From positions 98,754-162,753 of the forward strand of contig CAZOPR010000006.1 in assembly GCA_964581895.1 (NCBI GenBank): 64,000 bases of DNA. Direction: 5' to 3'. This stretch comes from Exilispira sp964581895. GTDB lineage: Bacteria; Spirochaetota; JAAYUW01. The position numbers and the translations under genes are program-made. Of the stretch, positions 53,927 to 62,240 are shown piece by piece (positions within the stretch are counted from its first letter, which is position 1; each line of letters begins with the position of its first letter). The notes under the pieces were generated by a model. It was not told the DNA's origin. It did no database searches and saw nothing but the letters and a program-made list of their open reading frames with translations.

Positions 53927-56767
53927 ATGGCATGGATAAAACCTGATGAAAAGTATTGGGAAAATAAAATAATAGCATATTTTCATGATCCAGTAGACAA
54001 AGTTTTTCAAATAAAAGGACATGAGAAAAAAGCAAATGAAATAATTAAAACTATTATTGGCTTTGACAAACCTTCGGATGAATTCTGGAAAAAGGCAGAT
54101 GGTATTGCTGCAAGTTTCGAAAGGGGTGTATTACCAAGTTATAGTAAGATAGATGAAGAAAGCGGTGCTATAGATTTTGTTAATAACCCGATTATAACCC
54201 ATTCAACATCTTCAGAAGATACAATATTAAATATTAAAATTCCAGAAAAAATAATTAATGATAAGGAAGCTTTTTTTAAAGATGTTATTAAATTCTTTGA
54301 AAGAGAAAGTAATGTTTATGAAGAAATCAAAATAAATGATGAAAAAGATAATGATAAAAGAAAAAATATTTTATTCAATAAATTTACTGGACTACATCTT
54401 CTGTCAAGATTTAAACTTGCATATGAAAATATAGGAGAACTTGGATCTTTCTGGCATAGAATACCTGCTGATACAAGATTTCCAGATCATTCAATCTGGC
54501 AGCATAATGCTATAACTTCTGCTATAGCAAGTTGTATGGGTTTTGAAGATTGTAATACTGAAAATATAGGCATGATGGTTTTCAGTATAAATCCTGTTCA
54601 ATCTTTTATATCAAAAGCTAGGAAACTAAGAGATTTTTGGATTGGATCTGTTATCTTATCTTGGCTTGCTTTTGAAGGTATAGTTTGGATTATAGAAAAT
54701 TTAGGTTGTGATAATGTAATTTATCCTTCATTAATAGATCAAAATCTTGTTTATCAATATCTTAAAAGTAAAAATATATTAAAAGGTGATGAAAAATATA
54801 TACTAAATAAAGATTCAACAATTGCTTCTTTTCCAAATAAATTTTTATTTTTTATACCTTTTGATAAGGCAGAGGATATAAGCAAAGAGATAATAAATGT
54901 TATATCAACAAAATGGCAGAATATAAAATATAGTTTAATAGAAATACTATCAAATATTTTAAAAAAAGAAAAAGAAGATATTAAGAATGATTTTAAATTT
55001 ATACTTGATAGGCAATTTGATAATTACTGGGATTTTAACTGGAGTGCAGTAAAGCTAATTAATAATACTTTTATTAATAATGCAAAAACCTTACTGGATG
55101 AAAAAGAGATAAAAGAAAAAACAGAATTGTTTGATAGATTCTGCAGGATAGAAGAAAAATTAAATATTAACAAAAAATCTGATAATAAAGAAGATTATAA
55201 AAATTTTGATGATCCTCTTAAATTTATGAGTTATGGGCAATATTATTCTGTATCTCATGCACTTTTACAATCTTGTTTAGCTTCAGCAAAACAGGTAAAA
55301 AAAATAAGTAGAAAACCTGAAAATGGTGAAAAATGCTGTATGTGCGGGGAATTTGAGATTTTAAATAGTTTTAATGCTCATCAAAGGGTAGAGTTTGGTG
55401 TAAAAGATTATAAAGAAAATATAAAAGATCTTTGGGAAAAAATATCTAAAAAATTTTCAGATAAAGAGATAAAAGAAAATGAAAGACTTTGCTCAATATG
55501 TTTATCAAAAAGGCTTTTTAAGGAAATTATTGGAAATAAAAAAGATCATATTCTTTATGAATTGATAAAAGATTCTGAAAATTTTCCACAAACTTCGGAA
55601 ATAGCTTTATATAATTATTTTAAAAGAAATAATATAGTTGATAGTAAAGAAAAAAGAGATTTAGCACAGAAAAAATTTGAAAATAAAAATAAAAATATCA
55701 AGGATAGTGATAATACTGATAGCTACTATGCAATTTTGAAAATGGATGGCGATAAAATGGGAGACCTAATAAATGGTAAGACTATAGGTTCTAAATGGGG
55801 ATCTATCATTCATCCTGATATTGTTAAAAAGGTAAAAGATGAAAATTCTTTCAAAAATATTAGTGATGAATGGCAAGAAATATTAAAATCAAAAAGAAGC
55901 GTTACTCCATCCATTCATATGGCAATATCAGAATCTTTAAGCGATTTTTCAAACTATGGTGTTAGAAGTATTATTGAAAAGTATGACGGGAAATTAATTT
56001 ATGCTGGTGGAGATGATGTTTGTGCAGTTTTACCTACCTCTAATGTAATATATGCTGCAAATGAAATTAGATCTTATTATGTTTCAAATTTCAATAACAT
56101 AAATTTAGAAAATGATAAAATATCTATTGAGAAGATTTCTGCTAATTATAATCCTTCAAGAGGAAAACTTTCTTTAAATTTAGGGGTGGCGGAAAAAATA
56201 TCGATATCTGCCGGGATTTTAATATGTCATTATAAATCTAATTTAAGTCATATGATAGAAAAGGCGGAGGAAGTGTTAAAAAAAGCAAAAAAAGAAGGTG
56301 ATAGGAACTCAATTGCTATTTGTTTGAATAAGAGATCTGGAGGAGAAAGATATTTTGTTTCTAAATGGACTGATGAAAAATTAAACTATTTTTTGGAAAT
56401 TTCAAAAATTATAACAAAAGAAGTGTCTAAATCTTTAATATATAAGTTAAATTACTTTATGGATGGTCTTAATGCAATAATTAAAAGTAAAGAAGATAAT
56501 AATAAATATTATAAAGATAATCTTGTTAAATTTATTAAATCTTTACTTGTAAAATCTGATAATACAAAAGTTTTATTTAAAGAACTTTCTAAAGATGAAA
56601 AAGAAAATAAGTTAAAAGAAATTTCTAAAAAAATAGTTGAATTAATTTTAACAAATTCATCAGATAATAAATCAGATTATGAATCATCTAAATTTAGTAT
56701 TGATCCTCTTATTATAGCTTCTTTTTTAAGCAGTGATAAAGAAAAGAATAAAAAAAATAAAAATTAA
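53927..56767 (+). CDS. cmr2: Type III-B Cas10/Cmr2 with GGDD cyclase motif
   Basis: A 946-residue large subunit. An N-terminal HD-like region has FHDPVDK with H20/D21 (the Cmr2 form of the HD motif). The zinc-binding segment has CCMCGEFEIL and LCSICLSKR. The palm domain carries GGDD at 694-697 in YAGGDDVCAVLP, the site for cyclic oligoadenylate synthesis. An upstream DGDKMG motif of the first palm (AILKMDGDKMGDLING) is also kept. It should therefore be able to make cyclic oligoadenylate on target RNA binding. No effector that would sense it is in the window. An AGGAGG-like TTGGAGG site precedes the ATG. Confidence 0.97.
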   Translation: MAWIKPDEKYWENKIIAYFHDPVDKVFQIKGHEKKANEIIKTIIGFDKPSDEFWKKADGIAASFERGVLPSYSKIDEESGAIDFVNNPIITHSTSSEDTILNIKIPEKIINDKEAFFKDVIKFFERESNVYEEIKINDEKDNDKRKNILFNKFTGLHLLSRFKLAYENIGELGSFWHRIPADTRFPDHSIWQHNAITSAIASCMGFEDCNTENIGMMVFSINPVQSFISKARKLRDFWIGSVILSWLAFEGIVWIIENLGCDNVIYPSLIDQNLVYQYLKSKNILKGDEKYILNKDSTIASFPNKFLFFIPFDKAEDISKEIINVISTKWQNIKYSLIEILSNILKKEKEDIKNDFKFILDRQFDNYWDFNWSAVKLINNTFINNAKTLLDEKEIKEKTELFDRFCRIEEKLNINKKSDNKEDYKNFDDPLKFMSYGQYYSVSHALLQSCLASAKQVKKISRKPENGEKCCMCGEFEILNSFNAHQRVEFGVKDYKENIKDLWEKISKKFSDKEIKENERLCSICLSKRLFKEIIGNKKDHILYELIKDSENFPQTSEIALYNYFKRNNIVDSKEKRDLAQKKFENKNKNIKDSDNTDSYYAILKMDGDKMGDLINGKTIGSKWGSIIHPDIVKKVKDENSFKNISDEWQEILKSKRSVTPSIHMAISESLSDFSNYGVRSIIEKYDGKLIYAGGDDVCAVLPTSNVIYAANEIRSYYVSNFNNINLENDKISIEKISANYNPSRGKLSLNLGVAEKISISAGILICHYKSNLSHMIEKAEEVLKKAKKEGDRNSIAICLNKRSGGERYFVSKWTDEKLNYFLEISKIITKEVSKSLIYKLNYFMDGLNAIIKSKEDNNKYYKDNLVKFIKSLLVKSDNTKVLFKELSKDEKENKLKEISKKIVELILTNSSDNKSDYESSKFSIDPLIIASFLSSDKEKNKKNKN

Positions 56768-56783
56768 ATAAAGGAGAAAAATA

Positions 56784-57869
56784 ATGAAATGGTATTTAAT
56801 TGAACCGATAGATACTCTTTTTTTCAGAACAGCAGAGCCAATGGATATGGGAGAATCTCATGATGCAAAAAATATTTTTCCTCCTACAACCCAGACTATA
56901 ATTGGTGCATTTAGAACTCTGGCTTTGTTACAAAATAATATATCTTTTAAGGATTATTATGAAGGTAATGTCAAGCAAGAAATTTTAGATAAAATTGGTA
57001 CCTGGGATAATGAATATCCTTTTGAAGTTGTAGGACCTTTTTTTAAGTTAAAAGATAAATATTTCGTTCCCTCTCCATACTGCTGGTATAAAATTGAAGA
57101 CGAGAGTAATAAAAATGAAGAGAATAATGATAAAGTTGAATCAAAGGCATATAAAATATCAAATGGGAATGAAAATTTAAAAGATATTAATATTATATTA
57201 CCCAAAATCATAAATAAAAATGATTATAATTTCATCGAAATGCAGAATGAAAAAGTTTTATGGGTAAATAAAAAAGATGTAGAAAATATAGGTGGTAAAT
57301 ATTATGTTTTGCTGGATGATTTTATAAACTGCAATAAAAAAATAACAGAAATACATGATAATAATGAAAATATAAACGAAAAAAAAGATTTAACATTTTC
57401 TATTAAAATACTATCTAATAAAGATATTTTTGAAATAGAAAATAGAACCGGTATAGCCTTAGAAAAAGATTCAAGAAAAGCAAGAGAAAGTCATATTTAT
57501 TTTTTTCCTCATATAAGATTTAAGAAAGATGTTTGGCTAGTTGTTGGATTAAGTTCTGATTTACCCATAAGCAATGAAGGAATCATAGAAATTGGAGCAG
57601 AAAAGAGAAAGGCTTATTATAAAGAAATAAGCGAATTTTCGAATTTATGGGAAAATATCAATAAGATTAAAAGTGAATTTTTTATGTCCTTATCTAATAT
57701 TGAAGGAGGCGAAAATGTTGATAATTATTTGATTTCAACAGGTAAAATTAAATATTTAGGAGGATGGGATTTGAAAAAAGGATTTCATAAACCTTTAAAA
57801 GGTTATTATCCTCAAGGTTCTATTTTTTCTAAAAAAATAAGTCAAAGTTTTATACCTGTAAAAATATAA
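56784..57869 (+). CDS. cmr3: Type III-B CRISPR protein Cmr3
   Basis: A 361-residue Cas5-like RAMP that binds the crRNA 5' handle. The N-terminal signature MKWYLIEPIDTLFFRTAEPMDMGESH and PPTTQTIIGAFRTLAL are typical. ENRTGIALEKDSRKARESHIYFFPHIRF and the C-terminal glycine-rich YLGGWDLKKGFHKPLKGYYPQGSIF are present. An acidic Asn/Glu-rich insert is seen around residues 110-160. It starts 16 bp after cmr2. Confidence 0.93.
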   Translation: MKWYLIEPIDTLFFRTAEPMDMGESHDAKNIFPPTTQTIIGAFRTLALLQNNISFKDYYEGNVKQEILDKIGTWDNEYPFEVVGPFFKLKDKYFVPSPYCWYKIEDESNKNEENNDKVESKAYKISNGNENLKDINIILPKIINKNDYNFIEMQNEKVLWVNKKDVENIGGKYYVLLDDFINCNKKITEIHDNNENINEKKDLTFSIKILSNKDIFEIENRTGIALEKDSRKARESHIYFFPHIRFKKDVWLVVGLSSDLPISNEGIIEIGAEKRKAYYKEISEFSNLWENINKIKSEFFMSLSNIEGGENVDNYLISTGKIKYLGGWDLKKGFHKPLKGYYPQGSIFSKKISQSFIPVKI

Positions 57870-57892
57870 AAATAAAAAAGAAGGAGAAAGAA

Positions 57893-58753
57893 ATGAAAGA
57901 ATTAAAATCCTTATTAAAACTTTATGCTGTTACACCTTCACATGTTGGAAGTGGTGATACTATAGCTACAATTGATCTTCCTATTCAAAGAGAAAAACAT
58001 ACAAATTATCCTATTATAAATGCATCAAGTATTAAAGGTGCTTTTAGAGATCATTATAGAAGAGCAAATAATAATAGTCCTGATATTAATATTATTTTTG
58101 GAACCGATGAGCAGGATTTAAAGGATAAAAATAATGAAAAAAATAATCCTGCTATTGTTTCTTTTTCAGATTCAAGGGTTTTTGCTTTTCCAATGAGATC
58201 AAATGAAAGTCCCTTTATATGGGTTACTTCTCCTTATGTCATCAATAGATTTATTAAAGATTTACATTTGATTGGTTTTAGTTGCGAAGATATTGGCAAT
58301 ATTGATATTAAAGATGATAATTCTCTTATTTTAACAGGAAACTTAAAGGAGTCAGAAATTATTATAGAAGAAGCAGTGATAAAAGCAAAGATAAATAATA
58401 ATGAAAAATTAGCAAATTTAATTAAAAAGTATTTTAGTGAGGCTAATAAGATAGTTTTAGTTTCTGATGAAATGTTTAGCTACTGTGTTACTTGTACTGA
58501 AATTCAAACAAACATTAAGATTGATATAGAAACAGGAACTGCTACGGATGGTTCATTAAGATATCAGGAGTTTTTACCATCAGAAACACTACTTTATAAT
58601 ATTGTTTGGTTTGGAAATGATAAAACAAATAATATACAAGAAAATACTGTAAAAGAGTCTATTAAAAAAGCGATTGGGAATTATATTCAGATTGGTGGTG
58701 ATGAAACACTTGGTAAAGGTATTTTTAATATTACATGGTTTGATAAAGAATAA
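57893..58753 (+). CDS. cmr4: Type III-B CRISPR protein Cmr4
   Basis: A 286-residue Cas7-like backbone subunit that cuts target RNA. Recognised by VTPSHVGSGDTIATIDLPIQREKHTNYPIINASSIKGAFRDHYRR. D28 (in TIDLPIQRE) is in the position of the catalytic aspartate of Cmr4, which is inferred from the family pattern. It also has the C-terminal glycine-rich IQIGGDETLGKGIF. An AAGGAG site precedes the ATG. Confidence 0.94.
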   Translation: MKELKSLLKLYAVTPSHVGSGDTIATIDLPIQREKHTNYPIINASSIKGAFRDHYRRANNNSPDINIIFGTDEQDLKDKNNEKNNPAIVSFSDSRVFAFPMRSNESPFIWVTSPYVINRFIKDLHLIGFSCEDIGNIDIKDDNSLILTGNLKESEIIIEEAVIKAKINNNEKLANLIKKYFSEANKIVLVSDEMFSYCVTCTEIQTNIKIDIETGTATDGSLRYQEFLPSETLLYNIVWFGNDKTNNIQENTVKESIKKAIGNYIQIGGDETLGKGIFNITWFDKE

Positions 58754-58769
58754 CTTAAAGGAGATATAA

Positions 58770-59180
58770 ATGAGAACATTAGGACAAAAAAGAGCAGAAT
58801 ATGCCCTTGATAAGATAATAGAAAAGGCTCCTAAAGATGAAAAGAATAGAAAAGAGTTTAATTCTTTTGTTGCAGGTTCTACAACAATGATTTTGCAAAA
58901 TGGATTGATACAGGTTTTAGCTTTCTGGCTTTCTAAAAGTGATGGGGAAAAATCAAAACATTATATTCTCTTTTCCATTATAAAAGAGTGGTTAAACTAT
59001 AAAAATAAAGATATTAATAACAATTTTTTACCAGGTTTTACAGGTAGTCAAGATGATGATTTTATTAAAAAACTTTGCGAATTAGACCAAAAAAAATATC
59101 TTGCCATTCAAAGAGAAACTTTATCAATGCTTGAATGGGTAAAAAGATATGCTAATGCCAATATTGGTTTAAAGGAGTAA
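58770..59180 (+). CDS. cmr5: Type III-B CRISPR protein Cmr5
   Basis: A 136-residue small helical subunit (Cas11-like). The start RTLGQKRAEYALDKIIEKAPKDEKNRKEFNSFVAGSTTMILQNGLIQVLAFW is a classic Cmr5 N-terminus. A GGAG site lies before the ATG. It is followed by cmr6 after 7 bp. Confidence 0.9.
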   Translation: MRTLGQKRAEYALDKIIEKAPKDEKNRKEFNSFVAGSTTMILQNGLIQVLAFWLSKSDGEKSKHYILFSIIKEWLNYKNKDINNNFLPGFTGSQDDDFIKKLCELDQKKYLAIQRETLSMLEWVKRYANANIGLKE

Positions 59181-59187
59181 AAAGACA

Positions 59188-60135
59188 ATGAGGATGACAA
59201 ATAAAGATATAAAGAATATTTTAGAAACAAAACCTCTATCAAATATTAATTTTGGTTTATATTTTAAGAAATTTATTGAGTTAAATGAAAGGGATAACTA
59301 TAAGAAATATATAGATATTCAAGCAGATGAAAAAAAACAGATACCAAAGGTTGATGGTCATGAAGTAAAGTTAAAAAACTTATTTAGTAATATAAATTTA
59401 AATTTTACCAATGAAAAATTAAAATTAAAGAATAGTATGCTGGATAATTATATAAAACAATTAGAAAATAATTTTAATTTTAAAATCTTCGAGAAAAACT
59501 TTAAACTTAAAAACAAAATGATAGTTGGAATTGGAGAGACCACAGCAGGTGAAATTGGTATGATTTTTGATTATACAACTGGAATGCCATATATACCTGC
59601 CTCTTCTATTAAAGGAGTTGTTAGAAATATTTATTTAAAAAATTTTGTAAAAAAATTACTAAATGATAATAATTTACAAAAAATATTTGGTAAAAAAGAT
59701 AATTTTGAAATTGACAAAATAGAAGAAAATGCTGAGGAGACTAAAATTTATTTAATATTTGGAGGGGATAAAAAAACTTTTAATATAGAGAAAAATATAT
59801 GGGATAAAGAGGAAACATATATGGGCTCAGTTATATTTTTCGATGCTTATCCAATAGAAAAGCCCAAATTGGGCATTGATATTATAAATGTTCATTATCA
59901 GGACTATTATAGGGATGGTGAAAAGGCCCCAAAAGATAATATGAATCCCTCTATTATTAAATTTTTAACTGTATCTGGTGGAACAGAATTTAAGTTTAGA
60001 TATGCTATTAATTTGAATAATATTAAAGATCAAAGTATTATAAAAGACTTTGAGAAAAGTTTCATCGAAGCTTTAACAGATCATGGTATTGGAGCTAAAA
60101 CAAACTTAGGATATGGAATATTTGGTATTTCATAA
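59188..60135 (+). CDS. cmr6: Type III-B CRISPR protein Cmr6
   Basis: A 315-residue RAMP protein. The core YTTGMPYIPASSIKGVVRNIYLKNF, preceded by GIGETTAGEIGMIF, is the Cmr6 signature. The C-terminal DHGIGAKTNLGYGIF is the glycine-rich loop. The N-terminal part is Lys/Asn-rich. GGAG lies 10 bases before the first of two nearby ATG codons (codon 3 is also ATG). Confidence 0.92.
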   Translation: MRMTNKDIKNILETKPLSNINFGLYFKKFIELNERDNYKKYIDIQADEKKQIPKVDGHEVKLKNLFSNINLNFTNEKLKLKNSMLDNYIKQLENNFNFKIFEKNFKLKNKMIVGIGETTAGEIGMIFDYTTGMPYIPASSIKGVVRNIYLKNFVKKLLNDNNLQKIFGKKDNFEIDKIEENAEETKIYLIFGGDKKTFNIEKNIWDKEETYMGSVIFFDAYPIEKPKLGIDIINVHYQDYYRDGEKAPKDNMNPSIIKFLTVSGGTEFKFRYAINLNNIKDQSIIKDFEKSFIEALTDHGIGAKTNLGYGIFGIS

Positions 60136-60171
60136 TATTTATAAAGATTATAATTTTAAAAGGAAAGTTTT

Positions 60172-61284
60172 ATGCCATCGGTTTATATAGTTTCAAACTA
60201 TGGTAAACTTTCAAAAAAAGGTGATACACTTATATTTGAAACTGATAAGTATACTTCTACGATTTTTCCTTTCAGGACAGAGGGGCTTATATTTATAGGG
60301 AAAGTTGATATCACTGCTTCTGCATTATCACTTATTATGAAACATCAGATAGATACTGTTTTTTTAAGTACAAATGGGAAATTCAATGGAAAACTTACTT
60401 TTTCTGAGAAAAAGAATGTATTTTTAAGGCTGAAGCAATATAAACTACTAAATGATTATAATGCAAGGCTTTCTTTTTCTAAGGAGATAACTTCAACAAA
60501 GTTAAAAAATCAGCTTACCTTTTTACATAGGATTAAAAGAAAAAATAAGTTTGATGAGCAGTCGATATATAATGCCATAAGCAGTATCAAAAATCTTTTT
60601 CCATATATAGAGCAGGCTAAAGATATTGATGCACTGCGGGGATATGAGGGGTATGGTGCAAGGCAGTATTTTTCAGTCTTTGGAAAGGATATAATTCAGG
60701 ATTGGGCTGTTTTTAAGGGTAGAAATAAAAATCCACCAAAAGATAATGTTAATGCTGTTTTGAGTTTTCTTTATACACTTTTATATCAAAGGGTTGATTC
60801 TGCTATAGAGTCTGAAGATCTTGATCCATATATAGGAATGTTTCATGAGATTGATTATGGGAAAAGAACTTTATCTTTTGATTTGATGGAAGAGTTTAGA
60901 GTGCCTATTGTAGATACATTAACTATCTCTTTATTTAATCTTGGGATTCTTGATAAGGAAGATTTTAGAACTGTTGAATTTAGTTCTGATAGTGAGGAAA
61001 ATCCACTTGATATAGAAGATAAAGTTATAGATGGCTTTGATGAGGAAAAATCTGAAAATTTAAATGATGAAAGGATAGTTAGAAGTTCTAAAGGTGTTCT
61101 TTTATGTGAGAATGGACTTAGAAAATGCATAGAAGGTTTTGAAAAGAAGATGTCTTCCACCATTTTATCTCCATCTACTGGGAGAACTGTATCTTACTGG
61201 AAACTGATAAGGGATCAGGTTGCTGTTTATAAAAGGTTTGTAAATATGGAGGAATCAACATATAAAGGATTTGTTTATAGATAA
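60172..61284 (+). CDS. cas1: CRISPR integrase Cas1
   Basis: A 370-residue integrase. The catalytic residues are E159 (RGYEGYGAR), H225 (GMFHEIDYGKRTLSFDLMEEFR) and E240, with D237 in the same helix. It inserts new spacers together with Cas2. An acidic insert of about 35 residues (roughly 268-305, SSDSEENPLDIEDKVIDGFD) lies before the last helices. No reverse transcriptase or cas4 is fused or adjacent. An AAGGAAA site precedes the ATG. Confidence 0.96.
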   Translation: MPSVYIVSNYGKLSKKGDTLIFETDKYTSTIFPFRTEGLIFIGKVDITASALSLIMKHQIDTVFLSTNGKFNGKLTFSEKKNVFLRLKQYKLLNDYNARLSFSKEITSTKLKNQLTFLHRIKRKNKFDEQSIYNAISSIKNLFPYIEQAKDIDALRGYEGYGARQYFSVFGKDIIQDWAVFKGRNKNPPKDNVNAVLSFLYTLLYQRVDSAIESEDLDPYIGMFHEIDYGKRTLSFDLMEEFRVPIVDTLTISLFNLGILDKEDFRTVEFSSDSEENPLDIEDKVIDGFDEEKSENLNDERIVRSSKGVLLCENGLRKCIEGFEKKMSSTILSPSTGRTVSYWKLIRDQVAVYKRFVNMEESTYKGFVYR

Positions 61285-61320
61285 TTTAATATAAAAAAAG
61301 TTAATTTTAGGATATGTAAA

Positions 61321-61596
61321 ATGAATTACTTTGTTGCTTATGACATTACTGATAATAAAAGAAGAAGAAAGCTTCATAAATTTTTGAAACAATATGGATT
61401 AAATGTTCAAAAATCAATCTTCCAGTGTGTTGTAAGTAAGGAGGTTTTAGATAATATAATTTCAAAGATGCTGAAATTTATGGATGAAAGAGAAGATAAA
61501 CTTTATATATATCCAGTATGTGAAAGATGCCTTGAGAATGCTTTTGCAGATGGAACAGGTATATTTGATAAACTTGAGATGTTTACCATTCTGTGA
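61321..61596 (+). CDS. cas2: Cas2 (first of two)
   Basis: A 91-residue Cas2. It starts MNYFVAYDITDNKRRRKLHKFLKQYGLNVQKSIFQ, with the conserved D8 of the ferredoxin-like dimer. A C-terminal CERCLENAF follows. It pairs with Cas1 for spacer integration. It begins 36 bp after cas1, and another Cas2 gene follows. Confidence 0.93.
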   Translation: MNYFVAYDITDNKRRRKLHKFLKQYGLNVQKSIFQCVVSKEVLDNIISKMLKFMDEREDKLYIYPVCERCLENAFADGTGIFDKLEMFTIL

Positions 61597-61685
61597 AAGA
61601 TAGTTTTAATAATAGTTTTGAAAATTAAAAAAAATGTTTTATAAAATTGTAAGAGAAGAAAAATAGAAATAAAAAATAGAAATAT

Positions 61686-62036
61686 ATGGATTTTGAGGAG
61701 AATCAAAAATTTACCTATATTGATCCTTTTGAAAAGAAGGGTAATAGTAAAACAAAGTCTGAGAAATGGATTGTTTTATATGATATAAGAGATCCAAAAA
61801 GACTTAGAAAAGTTGCAAAGATAATGGAAAATTATGGTATTAGGGTTCAAAAATCTGTTTTTGAAATCTTTGCTCCAATTGATGTGGTAAAAAGGTTAAG
61901 ATATAGGATTCAAAAAGTCATATTGATTGATGATTATGTTTTATACATAAATGTCTGTGAGGAAGATTGGCAAAAGCAGATAAAATATGGAGTTAAGGCT
62001 TGTGGTTATGAACAGAAAGATTTTGAGATCCTTTGA
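61686..62036 (+). CDS. Cas2 (second, diverged, with N-terminal extension)
   Basis: A 116-residue protein with the Cas2 core WIVLYDIRDPKRLRKVAKIMENYGIRVQKSVFEIF, conserved D33, and YVLYINVCEEDW near the end. It has a 27-residue charged extension that the first Cas2 lacks, and the two share only the family pattern. It lies 89 bp after the first Cas2 and directly before the leader. Its ATG lacks a convincing Shine-Dalgarno. The role beside the first Cas2 is unknown: it may be a heterodimer partner or a second adaptation partner. Confidence 0.82.
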   Translation: MDFEENQKFTYIDPFEKKGNSKTKSEKWIVLYDIRDPKRLRKVAKIMENYGIRVQKSVFEIFAPIDVVKRLRYRIQKVILIDDYVLYINVCEEDWQKQIKYGVKACGYEQKDFEIL

Positions 62037-62240
62037 TTTTCGAGAACCTATAAGTTCCCAAATATTTCAAATAAAATTGTCAAGGTCATCGAAAAATTTT
62101 TTTTCTTATCAATTAAGGAAAATCTTGAATTTTATATTATATAAATCAATATCTATAATTCGTAATGTTCCCTTTTTATCCATAGGTTCTCGATTGATCC
62201 ATTTTCTCCCCTTATCAATAAATGCCAAAAGTTGACCGCT
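62037..62240. promoter_or_regulatory. Leader between the second cas2 and the CRISPR array
   Basis: A 204-bp AT-rich leader directly before the first repeat, on the cas side. Perfect 12-bp inverted arms TCGAGAACCTAT (62040-62051) and ATAGGTTCTCGA (62182-62193) frame 130 bp within it. No gene is supported. The array promoter should lie here, though I could not fix boxes with confidence. Confidence 0.7.
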
